A stretch of 35,763 nt of DNA, from NCBI GenBank assembly GCA_905250885.1, contig CAJNOQ010001107.1:1-35763 (forward strand), read 5' to 3'. This document shows, in pieces, positions 10,578 to 22,900 of the stretch (position 1 is the stretch's first letter; the number at the start of each line of letters is the position of its first letter). The position numbers and the translations under genes were made by a program. The stretch is from Didymodactylos carnosus (taxonomy: Eukaryota; Rotifera; Eurotatoria; Philodinida; Philodinidae). The notes under the pieces were generated by a model, which had not been told where the DNA came from, made no database searches, and saw only the letters and a list, made by a program, of their open reading frames with translations.

Positions 10578-10688
10578 ACCAAATTTTAATGCGTTCTGAC
10601 TCTCTATTCATACTGATTTTTTCTTTTCAGATAGAGATTATAACATGATAAAAGCATTGTCTGCTCGACGAACGCATTAAAATTTGGT
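10578..10688. repeat. Short inverted-repeat element (111 bp)
   Basis: Nineteen bases at 10578-10596 (ACCAAATTTTAATGCGTTC) are the exact reverse complement of 10670-10688. It lies only 51 bp right of MITE 3. Probably a miniature element; flanks show no clear duplication. Confidence 0.75.
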
Positions 10689-10699
10689 TACACTATGTT

Positions 10700-11726
10700 C
10701 TTGAGGAAAAGTCCGAGTAAAACATAGTGGAATCAATCGTAGATAGCAAAACGGTGACCGGAAAAAGTGTGAAACTAGTGCGTACCGGTGCAACATAGCA
10801 TGCGCACTGGTAGTGCCCGCCTTTTTTCAGTACTGTACTAGGACTTTTTTGTAGGAGTCGATCATGTTTTTCATAAGAATCTGATAAGAATAACGTACGA
10901 GTTTTGCTGACTCTTACCAATTTCTTATGAATTCTTATAAGATTCAGCAGAATTCTTGTCACTTTCATGGAAGATCTTATATAAGAATTGAGTAAGATTC
11001 TTATCGGATTTCATAACATTTTTTTGTCTAGGATAAACGATCGTATACGACCGTCGTACTTTTATTGTATTTTGTCGTTTACATATCATCCTACACAGCA
11101 ATGTACACGCCCGTCGTATTGCGTCGTTTTTCATCATAAACTGCATTTTACGGCATTGTAGCTTTGATCTGCGTAGACCCAATCTCAGAAAAATGCTGCC
11201 ACCTGAGATAAGCGCGATTTTCTGTTCAGCAAAGAAAATATGACCATATACGGCTATTTACGCTAGTTTATGACGGTTTTATACGTGTATGGATACGATA
11301 CCATGTAAACAATGAAATACGATGAAGTTACGATAGTCGTATATGATCGTTTGTGATAAGTCAAATGTTTGGAAAAAAGAAAAAGAATGAGACAAAATAT
11401 CGTAACTTTATCGTATTTCATCATTTCTGAGAAAGATAAGACATCTCTCGGCGATCTATAATGGGTTTTCACACAACTGCAGTGGATTTACGAATCGTTA
11501 CAAATGGCGTGGAAACTATCCAAAAAAATCCGGTGAAAAGCACAAAATTATGATGGGTTATACAACACAACACTTGACTTTATTACATCAATACGAAAAC
11601 TATCAATAACAGGTATCGTGCATTTTAAATAGTACATGACTTTTTGTACCTGATTTTTTTAGGCATTAATGGGATCAGAAAACGATATTTCAGTAATTTA
11701 TTTTTCACTCTTGGTGATTTTCCTGT
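10700..11726. other. Repeat-rich spacer with TACGAT-type motifs
   Basis: No gene recognised. From about 11030 to 11425 the sequence is full of related words such as CGTCGTA, TACGAT and ATCGTATA, with an inverted pair at 11309-11334 and 11398-11424 (ATGAAATACGAT(G/A)AAGTTACGAT). Near 10874-11010 repeated TCTTATAAGAATT-like words occur in both orientations. It resembles one or two decayed DNA transposons. It lies immediately upstream of the broken transposon protein gene and could be part of the same element. Confidence 0.4.
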
Positions 11727-12548
11727 GTGACGTCTTTACATGAGTTCGAAGAAAGTGTTTCAGCGCAACATTTTTGTCGTTTATATGATGTCACTAAAGG
11801 TAAAACAGAGAGCTTTCTGGTAATATGGTATGAACCATTTGTTGTAGATTGTTTTGAACGCGATATCGTCTATGATTTTCCGTGTATCACTCTTAATGAG
11901 TATCGAACACGATGTAAAGAACTGGAAGAATTAGATCGATACAATACAAAACGTTTGTATATTTTCCTAAACGCTTTGGTATCAACAACAGACGTTTATT
12001 CGATGAATTACAACTAGTTGACGTAACCGTGCAATTGTTATTCGATCCAATGGACGTTCTACCGAAAGGAGTGGTCAAAAATTATTTGCACGTGTTTATC
12101 GATTATTGTGTGACAAACAATTTATTCTCAATGGAAGAATTTTGTAACAACGTCAACAACTTTCAGTACAACCAAAGTTAACCTTTCATTCTCCGAATAC
12201 TATCAACACCAACTAATTCTACAAATTATCGAGGAATTTTATCGCTGTTGGACATTGTTGGCTTGTGTTTCGAGACTAATATTCAAGATACAACACCAAC
12301 ATTATCGAAGCGGTTAATTAAACAATTCAGACTGCTTTTTTCGGGCAAAATGAACCCAAAATTTCATTTTTTGACACATTTTCCTCGACAAATGGCTTTG
12401 TTTGGTTTGTTGAGGTAAGCCAACCGTAACTTAGCATTTTTTTTACTCATTCTTGCTCTCGCTCAGATAAACCAACTGTCGTGTATCCGAAAGAAGACAT
12501 CAGTTTTTCAAAGCCAGCAAGTCAAGACATTTCTTGAATTTGACTTAG
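11727..12548 (+). pseudogene. Decayed transposon-type protein gene with retained intron
   Basis: Three reading frames together resemble an uncharacterised, probably transposon-borne animal protein family known to me by its conserved motifs. Frame one (11727-12017) has a HFCRLYDVTK Cys motif. Frame two, from about 11968, has FGINNRRLFDEL, then DVTVQLLFDPMDVLPKGVV and YCVTNNLFSMEEF before a stop near 12181. Frame three (about 12242-12414) has MNPKFHFLTHFPRQMALFG. A clean 52-bp intron (12415-12466, GTAAGC to CTCGCTCAG) separates this from RVSERRHQFFK, with an in-frame TAA just after the junction. At least two frameshifts and one stop disable it. The family's usual HDxLEG-like motif reads FDPMDVLPKG. 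The larger class of transposon cannot be named with certainty. Confidence 0.7.
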
Positions 12549-12903
12549 ATTTGCAAAACAACATGGATTGTAGTGTGATGGAAAAATCAAACTTCGGTAC
12601 TGGTACGCACCGGTTCGACATTTTTACATCCTTTCTTGCACTAGTGCGCATTAGTACCCAGAAAAAAAGTTATTCGGCACCGGTGTGTATCCGTGCACAA
12701 ACAGTGCCGATAAAATACATGTTTTGTAGGTTTGTGCCAATTTAGACATATACGGCCAAACGATTCCATTGCTACGGATTCCGTCGTTTTTTGCAGGTGT
12801 TTTCTCTGATCTTAAATAAATTGTAAAAGAATCGCATTCAATAACTATCTAATCAAAATGAATTTAAACATGATCCATTAAAACTACACTGTAAAAAAGA
12901 AAG
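12549..12903. other. Spacer, no gene seen
   Basis: Contains short mutually complementary words (GCACCGGT, ACTAGTGCGCA) near 12600-12700; similar words occur near 10770-10815. Possibly remnants of one repeat family. The 64-codon ORF here is not credible. Confidence 0.35.
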
Positions 12904-13072
12904 CGCTCTCTGATGGTGCTGATCCTATTTGTAGCGGTCTTGCCGTACTTTTGAAGTGTTTGACTGGAGAACACTTTGAAAAGTGCTTTAAAGAAAACCG
13001 CTCCTCAGTGGTCACTTGAAAAGTAAACCAAATAAAGTCGGTTACAAATAGGATCAGCGTCACAAGAGATCG
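12904..13072. mobile_element. Short inverted-repeat element
   Basis: GCTGATCCTATTTGTA at 12918-12933 is the exact reverse complement of 13043-13058, and the surrounding arms 12904-12917 and 13059-13072 match partly. The loop also has CACTTT / AAAGTG pairings. Structure of a small MITE about 170-220 bp long; ends and target duplication not resolved. Confidence 0.6.
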
Positions 13073-14131
13073 CTTTTGAAAGTGCTCTTCTCTAGGCCAC
13101 TTTTTCGAATGATCTTTGTCGAATTTCATTATGTTTGATTTGGAACTTATCAATATGATTTTCTAATTTTAATTTTTGGTTCCTTTGAATCATGGAACTA
13201 TTCTTAGTATCAGTCTCAAAAGCCTGATACTACCACTAATACTAATCCATAGGCTAAGGCTACTTCTTCGAGACAAGCTTCGATGACTTGTATAACCGTT
13301 CAAGAGAAAAATTTCTAAGTTATTCGAAGAAAATCAACTTTACGTATATACCAATAGTCATAGTAAAATAAAAGAGGTGAATGACTTGTCAACATGACTT
13401 TAAGAAGTGTCTTTTCAAAAAAAATTCTTCATGTCACACTGTTTCTCACAGTATTTTCTCTTGGGTCACTTCAAAAGCATCTTTCTACTATACATTTTTG
13501 AGACATTTTTTCCTAAAACAGACGTCCGCATGATAAAAATTGAATCGGCATGGATTTTACAAAATGAAAAGTAGCTAATTAGTGAATTTTACTTCCGGTT
13601 TTCATTTTTGTAAAACTCGTTCAGTATATCCAGAGAACGAGTTAAAGTTTTATACTCGAAAAACCTCGACGTTGACCTACTTTTCTATCTCCTCCCTCAC
13701 CCTCACCCTCCCAGGTGTATTCATCTTGTCAGGGGGCTGCCGTGACCAGGTTTTTATTTAGTGTCAGTTACTTCAGTACCACACTGACAAAGACATAGCC
13801 ATATATGACTCTGTCTCGGCACTTCTCACACGAGAGGGAAAAGCATCAAGTCGAAAAGTGTGAAAAATATCACAAGTAAACTGTAATGTTTTTATAACTA
13901 TTATGCTAACAAAACAAAATGGTGAATAGAAAATGAGAGAACAAATGCATGTTACCTGCCCCAAAACTCCTGTGGCTTAAAGTACAGATAAAAGTCATGT
14001 CTTCAACTGTCCGCAGCGTCCCGTATACACAGACGCTAATCACGTCGGTAACTCGATTCTTGCATGCCTATATAATGCATAAGATGGATACTGTGAATCA
14101 AGCATGCCCGAATTGTAAAAATAGACTGAAA
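13073..14131. other. Spacer, no gene seen
   Basis: No convincing ORF on either strand. Short pyrimidine-rich CCCTCACCCTCACCCTCCC tract at about 13692-13711. Confidence 0.4.
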
Positions 14132-14242
14132 TCAGTTTTATCAAAAACTTAAGTCTGACTTAAGTCAAAAATCGAAGTTAAGTCATAAAAGACAAAGAAC
14201 TTTTTGGGCTTAAGTTTGACTTAAGTTTTTGTATAAAACTGA
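14132..14242. repeat. Inverted-repeat (hairpin) element, about 111 bp
   Basis: The arm at 14132-14164 (TCAGTTTTATCAAAAACTTA onward) pairs with 14209-14242, with one inserted base and one mismatch. Each arm contains two ACTTAAG words. It is probably a miniature foldback repeat. Confidence 0.75.
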
Positions 14243-14363
14243 CTCCTGGCCTTGGGTGTTTATTTTTCTGTTTTTCTTCCTTTCATAATATCGGTGGATT
14301 CCCTTTATAACCGATGATCACACACGTGTTATATAGCCAAAGTACATACATTTCTATGAGAGA

Positions 14364-14493
14364 ACTAGCAAATAAGGAGATATATTTCTTTTCGCATATG
14401 CATATATTTCTGTTCTCTTTTTTTTCTATCGACGAGCTAAGACAAAAGAATGGGATATTTTATGTCGAAAGAAATATCTCCTTATTTGCTAGA
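14364..14493. repeat. Inverted repeat with 27-bp arms
   Basis: CTAGCAAATAAGGAGATA at 14364-14381 is exactly mirrored near the right end; the arms continue through (TA)TTTCTTTT with a 2-base indel. The loop of about 75 bp is T-rich. Confidence 0.75.
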
Positions 14494-15907
14494 TTCATAT
14501 TAGGAATTTATTCCACGGATGAACCGTTGAACACTCATTTGAAGTGTCGGTCTCCCGTGGACGAAGTGTATGAGTAAAGTATTTGAATCATGCAGCCCAA
14601 TGATAAAACAACGGACCACCCTTATAAATCATACGACTAATCCGTATATCGAATATACAGTTGAAAATTAGCGACCAGAAGTACATTTACGCATTCGGTA
14701 ACCACGTGATTAAGACGGTTCAAGCGTACATGTAATGTAAGTACATTGCGACGAAACAGGTACATTTTGGAGAGTGATTATCTCCAAAATAGAATGACCA
14801 ATAAGACGATGACGAAACATTTATGTATCATGACTTTTTAATAGTTTTGTCGTTATTTTTTTTCTTCAGTGAATTGGATTTTTTCCTGGTACTTTCCATA
14901 CTGACAGAAATAGTGACTTCTCGCTTTTTGCCTCAATGACCTTAAGGTCCTGATTAACACAGATGTCGCCGTTTTCATGCCTCATACCAGAATATGTTTT
15001 TCAAAATCCTTTACTGTGAGTAGTACTTAACATAACCTTTATCTATGAGCACTTATTCGTACTCAAAGTGAAAGTAATACTGTAACATGCATAAAGTTCG
15101 ATATGAAAAATTTAACTGGTTGGTTTATGCAATGACGAATTTCTTCTATACGATGTTGTTGTTAGGGCTTTGTCTGTCGGTTTTGCCTTTTATTTGCACC
15201 ATTAACTCATTTATTCATCCTCTTTCATTTAGTGCTACAAGTATTCAAAACGGCGTTTAGTCTGCTAATACCCAATATTCATATTTATTGATCCATATCA
15301 TTTTCTTCTTGTTTTTTCTGTTTGAATCTGCCGTCACTCAAGCTTATATATACAATAACGATCTACAATCCTTTGTTTTAGATATTTTGCTTTTTGGCCT
15401 GTTAATGAAAACTTTTTATTTATGGTTAACTTGACAGATTCAATATACCAAATAGAATTTGTTTATAATTTTCTGGTGTGAATCAACTCCTACCGGACTT
15501 ACCTTGAATACAGAACAATAAGTGGATGTTGCAATTAAATTAGTAAGTTCACAAGTTTTTTTCATGAATAGGCATGATGTTGAGGTATTCAGGAAAGATT
15601 CAAAAAAATTAATTTCTCATTTTACTGAAAGAGAAATAATATTCAATTTAGAATTACAAACTGCTTTTATCTTTGGAGTGGATAGACAGAGCTATTTTTG
15701 GACTTACTAGAAGTGTAATTTTAACAGTGTTTTATAGTAATTAACTCCTCGTTTTCTATTCGGAATATTGTAAACACCGATGATTGGCTATCTTTTAAAC
15801 ATGCTGATGTCGACAGAAGAAAATGCTGACCGATCAGGTAAATGATAGAGAGCTCGGACTTTTTTTGTTTTGCAGTAAATACCTATAGCTAGGAGTGGAT
15901 AGAGCCC
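14494..15907. other. Spacer, no gene confirmed
   Basis: A 62-codon open frame at 15522-15710 begins directly after a stop with a GTG codon and has a fairly protein-like composition (FTEREIIFNLELQTAFIFG), but no splice sites or family could be tied to it. It may be a relic of a coding fragment. Confidence 0.3.
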
Positions 15908-16106
15908 GATTTTTGAATTTCTCATTTACTGATTTCTGGTACTTAACAGAGCTTTAAAATCCGAAAAATCTTTCGAAGACTTCTTATAAACCCTCATTTC
16001 TATAAAAAATGAAAGCATAATTGAAAAATAAGACTCTGTCAACAACTCTTAGCTATAGGTGTTATCTACAAATCAAAAAGAAAATTATCTTTCTCTGACG
16101 TATCGT
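15908..16106 (+). repeat. 199-bp dispersed repeat, copy 1
   Basis: Aligns without gaps to 35565-35763, with four mismatches by eye in 199 bp. It begins GATTTTTGAATTTCTC and ends GACGTATCGT. The copy in the right edge is cut by the window, so the true right boundary is unknown. No coding capacity. Copies on the same strand, 19.7 kb apart, suggest a young repeat family or a segmental copy event. Confidence 0.9.
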
Positions 16107-16511
16107 ACCGATGATTCCTACACGTGGCGAAAGCCCTGCTGCTAAAAACAGTCTTGAGAAAAACGCAAAATAAGTTGTGATTCTGTTAAATGCGTTTTAC
16201 TTGAAAACTGTTTGAGCGTTAAATAATTTGTTGATACTTTGCTAGAGGTTATTAGTCATGGTGGATCTAATGAACATGCGTGCACATATGCAGGCACAGT
16301 TACCTGAAAAAAAGAGCATTTTTCTGGGAGTTTATGTTTTCTATTCGTAAAATATATATATTCCGGCTAATATCATACAAAATAAGTATACATATGTGAC
16401 ACAACTCCTGCATATGTCACCATGCTGGATAACGTACAGAAAGCATTGCTTCTAGGTAAAACGCTTTTATTATAGCAAAAATAATGTGGGTATATACCGA
16501 AGCATGTGTTG
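16107..16511. other. Spacer, no gene seen
   Basis: No ORF of interest. Several CATATG-containing words occur (near 16286 and 16391-16416), reminiscent of others at about 17039-17070. Confidence 0.4.
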
Positions 16512-16519
16512 CACGTATC

Positions 16520-16975
16520 CAGGGTAACTGTTTACGGAGCCCTTGACCTACCCTGTGAAAAGTTTTTGAGCCCTACCCTACCCTTTGAAAATTTGAGAAT
16601 TTTTTATTTACAATTATTTCTTTTTTTTTAAATAAATATATCATATTGATAAAAATTCTTTTTTAAAATTTCGTGGCAACATAATGTCATCGACCGTTTC
16701 TTCGTTCAGCCTTTGTTGTTATTTTTTTATATTGCCAATTGCACCAAAAATGGGTGTCTTGCATTCGGTAAAATAAAGAGTTTAAAATAACTGTCGCTAG
16801 CAACCGATCTCAATGTTGTACCGACGATATATCTTTTTTAGACGAAGCCCTAGCCCTACCCTACCCTGTGACTTTGAAGCCCTACCCTGTGACTTCGAAG
16901 CCCTGGTCCTACCCTATCTGTGACTTTGAAGCCCTAGCCCTATCCTACAGGGTATGGTAGGGTAAGGGGACCCTG
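16520..16975. mobile_element. hAT-like MITE 4 with CCCTACCCTGTGA repeats (456 bp)
   Basis: The left end CAGGGTAACTG and the right end, whose reverse complement is CAGGGTCCCC, share a CAGGGT terminus. Flanking 8-bp repeats CACGTATC (16512-16519) and CACATCTC (16976-16983) agree at 6 of 8. Near both ends lie direct, same-orientation arrays of AGCCCTACCCTGTGA-type units (16538-16590 and 16841-16950), an unusual subterminal arrangement. The middle is AT-rich. No coding capacity. Confidence 0.65.
16841..16950 (+). repeat. Degenerate tandem array of GAAGCCCTACCCTGTGACTTT units
   Basis: About four units with variable length (some carry an extra AGCCCTACCC block) lie inside MITE 4. The CCCTAccct text resembles telomere-like sequence, but the unit includes GTGACTT(T/C)GAAG and is bounded by transposon ends, so it is better read as subterminal transposon repeats. 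Confidence 0.7.
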
Positions 16976-16983
16976 CACATCTC

Positions 16984-19900
16984 TAGTCCAATAGACTAGG
17001 TCTGACCAATAACAGCATGAAAGACATGCGCAGTGGATATGTGTGTGCATATACAGGCATGGACATGCAACGTAAGTGCAAAAAAAAGCCATTTTTGTTG
17101 TTATAGGGGTTTAGAAAAACTCGCTCAAAACCTATGATAAATCTATCCTACCGATACAAAATTATACCATTAGAAAGGAAACATCAAACCATGTAATTTT
17201 CTCAAAATCGATATTTTTAACGAAAATCGGCATTTCTGACCCGGGCGGGGGATCTTAATGATGGAATAAGTACAGAATGTACGGTTATTAAGGAAAATAC
17301 TCCATCGTGTGAGAATAATGTTTTTTAATACATTTGAATAAATGAAGAGTTTTATAATGGTAATGGTTCAAAAGCACTTTATACCCGATATAAAGTGCTT
17401 GATAATTTTATACATATTGTCTACCGATAAATCTTCAATTGACACTATTTTCGAATTTTTTGTTTTCTGTTGACAGATATACTATGTATTTGAAATTTCG
17501 TGACAGTGTAAATGACATTTGAATTAGAAACGCAAAACAAATAATTTGTTTGTTTAGAGAAAAGTTGAAAGAGGGTAGTTAAAATCTATATTTATGATTT
17601 TAATGGTGAGTAAACCAAATATAAATGGGATTTCAAGTTGACTGTAACTCGTTGACTGTTTACTTTTGTTTATCTTGACGTTTTGAAACTTTTTATTTAT
17701 AATGTTCTATTTCCACACAATAGCCGTGTTAAATGAAAAAGCTGAAAAAATCAGCTTCTACGCGCATGTCTCAAACTTAATGAAACCTGATTCTGAATGA
17801 TACTCTTTCGGCTCATTTAGATTTTTTTCAAAATGGGAAGTCAGATTTTTAGAAATACTTCGCACACTTGTATTCGGTGAAATCGTTTCCTGGGAAAATC
17901 CTCTGGACTGGAAAGATTTTCGACGTGTTTAGGACGGTATACGCTACAATTTAAAAAAAAATTCGAATTTCCAGGATCAAGTTTAACTTTGTTATTGAAC
18001 TGTTAATTTTTAAAAATTTAACTGATTTCAAATCTTTAATAACTCCATTCAGTTAAGTACTGTAAAACTCAGCGACTGACCATTCGACAGAGAATCAAAA
18101 AGTGAACAAACGTGGGGGTTTTCCAACTTTTGGCGATTGATTTTCCAGAGACCGGTTTTCCTAGAAAACTAACTGTAAAAGCCCAGCAAGAATTTGGAAT
18201 CAGCCATTTTATAAAGCACAAAAAACTGTCTATGATCCTCAAATTTCAGCCTTTTCGTGCATTTCTGGAGCGTTTTTAGACAAAATCATTACTTTTGTGG
18301 AAAATCTACACTACTGTTTGGAAATGCCATAATAAATAAACGTAAACTGCGTTACATCCAAGTTATGTTACGGTTGTATTTCATTGAATTTCAAAATAAT
18401 ATGTTCACACCTTTGATTTCAAAAAATTTGAATTTGAATTTTAGAAAGATTATTCTCTCTTTGTACATTTCTTCTTAGTAGAAGAAATTTCGCGTTAGTA
18501 TGGTAGCTGATATACTCATTAGATATCAAGTACCTACTTGAAAAATGTTTTTTGAAAGTAGTCAGTAGTAGATTGGAAATCTACATTAATTTCAGAAATA
18601 ATCATTTTTAAACGAGTTTTCTGCATAGCTTTTTACATTTCCTACTATAATGACTAATAGTTCTCTTCCAAGAAATAGTGATCATGTTTTGTGTTTAGTC
18701 ATAAAAATGTATTGAAATTTCTGTATGGATCTTTTATTTAATATTAGTAGATTAATAAGCGATGTTGTTTTAAAAGCGACATCTTCACAGTATACTAAAA
18801 AAGGAAAATGTTTTTTGTTTTTTTCAGAATGTAAGAACGTAGAAAGTTTTCGAGCTACTTTCGTCAGACCGCACTCTTGTGACATACGATGAAGATTTTT
18901 TTTTAATCAGTTCTGAATTTTTCCTTATGAAAATTTGATTTTATGGCGTGATTATACTTTTACCTACAGTTTTTTTTCTTAAAAAACAAGTTGCTTTTTT
19001 GTCATTATAAATTAAACTCTCTTTTCAGTTGGCTGCCGTTGTGAACAATAATAACAACAGTGAGAAGATCTTTATAATGTTTTTTCTTTTTCATCAATTT
19101 AAAAAAAAAATCATAAGAGTCTTTTCAATAAACAAGAACAATATATAGTTATAATTATAAACTCATTTTTTTATGTTTCTCTCATATATTATCTTTAGGT
19201 AATGTGTGATATTTGTTTTCGGTGAAATGACGTAGATTAAGTCGACTTTTTTTCTGTATACTTCCGAGAAGAAAAGAAAAAAAAATCCAAAATAGAAATA
19301 ATCAGTACCACAACTTTGACCTTTTTGTAATTTCGGTACAAATATTTTTGTAAAATGGTGAAAATAGAAGATCTATACACAACTAATGTCACATTGTCTC
19401 CACTATTTCGAATGACACAAAGTATGCACTTTGAAATTAAGATGTCTACTTAATATTTTTTCCAATTTTCAATTTCATTATGCTATACATATAGTTAGGA
19501 TGAAAGTTTTCAAATTTTTGCTCTCTAGGACAATGCTGACAAGATTTTTTCTAAAAAATTTTGGTTAATTTAGAGAAAATAATATTTGTCTGTTAATTAA
19601 TAATTCATGTTTGATACTTTTAAACATTATTACTATATGTCATCGTTGAATGTTCACAATCGATTTGTGATGATCCGAAAAAATGTGAGATAAAACTTGA
19701 TAGTATTTTAAGTTGTTTCCAAGTACAGAACCATGATACACGGTCATCTGAAATGACAAGCTGATCATTATTTGATAGATTTTCAGTCCTGAATGCGGAT
19801 GTTTTCTAATATTAGTTTTGCTAATAATTTCTTTTAAGATCAAGCATGTACTGGTTCTGTTTCGTTATATATTCACCATGTTTAATCGCTTTATCGATTA

Positions 19901-22900
19901 CATCGTCGAAATTTGGTGTACTTTGATTAATAAGTCAAATGTAAGTTTCTTCTATCATCATTTGTCAAATGGGTTAGTTAATGGGGATGGTAAATATTTT
20001 ATCTCTATTCTCACTTATCGCATCTTCCTGGTGAGATTGAGTTAAACATCGTTGGTGTTGCTGTTGAAGATAAACAGTTGTAAATAAGTGCATAAGTAAT
20101 AAAAAAAAAAAAAAAATTGTACATAGAAGTGATCTGACTTATTTCTTGTTCATTTTATTATTTTTTTATTCTAAATTAAATGCTAAATAAAAGAATCATA
20201 AAATGAGAAGAAAGCTTATTTCTCTGAATTTACAAGATGTGCATTTGTTTTTCATTTGTAAACTCGATACTTGGTAAAACAAAATCGTGTAGAATGAAAA
20301 CACGACTTCCATATTCGTACAGATACATTTTAATTAAAAAAAAACAGTGTATATTTACACTTAACATTAGTATCGCCTAAAATAACATCTTTTTTAAATT
20401 TTACTGAAAACTTTCTAGTAAGAAAAGTTTTCTTTTCAAATATTTTGAGTGATGGAAAGTTCTCCTTATCTACTGCTAACTCCTTTCTCCGTCTATGTCA
20501 ACTTTTTTTATATTCCATCACCCACCTTAATATATTGACGTCATTTATATACAGACACTAAACGTAAAAATAATATTTCCTATAGTTACGTCTAGTAACG
20601 AAAAAATGTATACAAAAATCAGAAAAAATAATTAATATTAGAATTATAATGAAACTAAATAATTTTTGTTAGAACAAATTTAATTAAAATCTGTTTGATT
20701 ATTATCTTATCAAACCAGCAATTTAAAGTCATAGTCTGAGAATTAATTCTAATATAACAGAATCTTTCTCATTTTTATTTTTATTTACATCTCTTAACTT
20801 TTTTCTGACACATTTATGTCATCTAGAGCTCTTTATTCTTGAATTAACTGTAGGCAGACATTTTCTCCGGCAGAATGTACGTATACAATTGTTAAAGAAA
20901 CCATTTTCTCCAATAGAAATACACACTACTCTCTCGTATGCATTATTATGAACGAAAAGTTTTCTATTCTTTTATTTGTCACGTTCTTCTACTTTAGTCA
21001 TTTTCGAATAAATCTAAGACTGAGAATAAAATGAAACAATTAGTTAAAAAATATGTTTAAAAAAAAATATATGAATATCTTAATTAATATATTATTTTCT
21101 ATAATAATAATGATAATAATATTATTTAAACAGTTTTTGATTCTTATATGTTATCTTTTTCTTAAAGAATATTTTCATGAAAAATGACAATCTACTTTGT
21201 AGTTTAGAATTGTTAATTGTATCTATTCTTATGAAGTCATATTTGAATTCTATCGACGTGTAACTAAGTTTTGTTCTTTGTCAGTTTATCTAACCTCTTC
21301 TTTATTCGTCATATTTTACATTTCTTCATTTCCTCTTTTCTAGATACAACAGTCTTTTAGACGAGTGAAAAAAAAAATGTGTCTAGTACTTTTAAGTATA
21401 TATGTTCTTTTATTATTTTTCACATGAAGTCAGTTTTTTTTTTTTCCCCAGTATAATAAAGATTTTTGTTTTTGCTTGGTAAGGTAGTATATAAGAACGA
21501 AATAAAACAAAAAAAGAAAAAATATATAGGGTAAAAAAGACACTGGTGACAAATTTTCGTAATGAGTTTCTTGTCCTTGATGTTCATCGGTCACTAAAGA
21601 TTATTATAAATAATAAAATATATGCTGATAACATAACTGATAATAAATTGTCGTGATTATAATTAGTATATAATATAGAATATTTTAAATGAAATTATTA
21701 GAATTATAATAATTTTTTTTCTGATTTATTGGATAATTTTTAGAAAATGAAAAGAAAATATTGTAAATAGATCAAATTTCTCTCGAAGAAATAAGTCTTT
21801 ATCATTTACACGTTAATATTTTGTCTTTAATGACTAGTATTTCAAAGAAACCTCTATTTTTGATTTCTACAATGATGAGATGCTGAATAATTTGATTTAT
21901 TTACAAAAAAGTAAATAAATAACAAAAAATGTCAATTTGTCCCGAACCTACTTTCTCATTTTTGGTCTATTTCATTTTAAAATGTGTACTAATGTGACGA
22001 ATATTTTTTTTTTCCTTCCACTATTGTTATAAATATTTCTGTTAACAAGCTTGTTCTGTTAATCATAAAAAAATAAAAAAAATAATTTTCGGGTAAAAAT
22101 GATAATCATAACTATGATTCTTTTAGTTTCAAACTGTTAAAATTGATTTTTCTTTTTTTGTCTGAGATTTATTTTTTTTCTAAAAAATGAAATAATAAAC
22201 AAATACAATGACTTATATAGTAAATGAACCGTAAGTTGTTTAGATATCTTTTTTTAATCTTTACAAATATGTTAATAATTAAACATTTGAAATCTTTTAT
22301 CTGTTATAGTTAAGAGAAATAATTTCTAGTTTGTATTTTTCTTCTTCTTTTTCTATGTTGAACAGTGAAGATTGATTTTAAATAGTGCAAGAACTAGAAC
22401 AAGATGTAAACATTGATATATAATAGCTATAATTCTTATGGAGGAATAAAAGAAAGTAAAATTATATTGTTAGCTATAAGCCTTGAAAGAATGATTGCAT
22501 ATATCTAAAATATAGATGATAATCAAAGTGATATCTAATTTTTTTGATTTTGTGTTATGAAATCAAGTTTTGTTAAGTTTAATACTATTAGTTCATCTGT
22601 CAATTAATAATATAAACTATGCATATATATGTATAGTTAAAAATATTTTTGATGATTATTCGTTTTTCATAATGTTTTTAGACAATAAATCGTCCATATA
22701 CCTGTCATATTAGATAAAAATAAGTAAATGTTTTACCTGTTATGTTTTTCATTCAATCTTGATTCGATATTTTTTCTTTAGTGTCAAATGTCTTCAAAAA
22801 TAACAAAAATTAAAATATTAAGATTAAGAAAACAAATGCCTTCTATGTTTTATTCATATTTTCCATAATGGTCTCTTTTACCAACACTAAAACCCTTGAA

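Noticed and set aside
15522-15710. 62-codon ORF with plausible composition
   Set aside because: No ATG at its start, no usable splice sites, no recognised family; kept only as a note in the spacer entry.
16538-16950. Telomere-like CCCTACCCT tracts
   Set aside because: The repeat unit includes non-telomeric bases and the block is bounded by hAT-like ends with flanking duplications.
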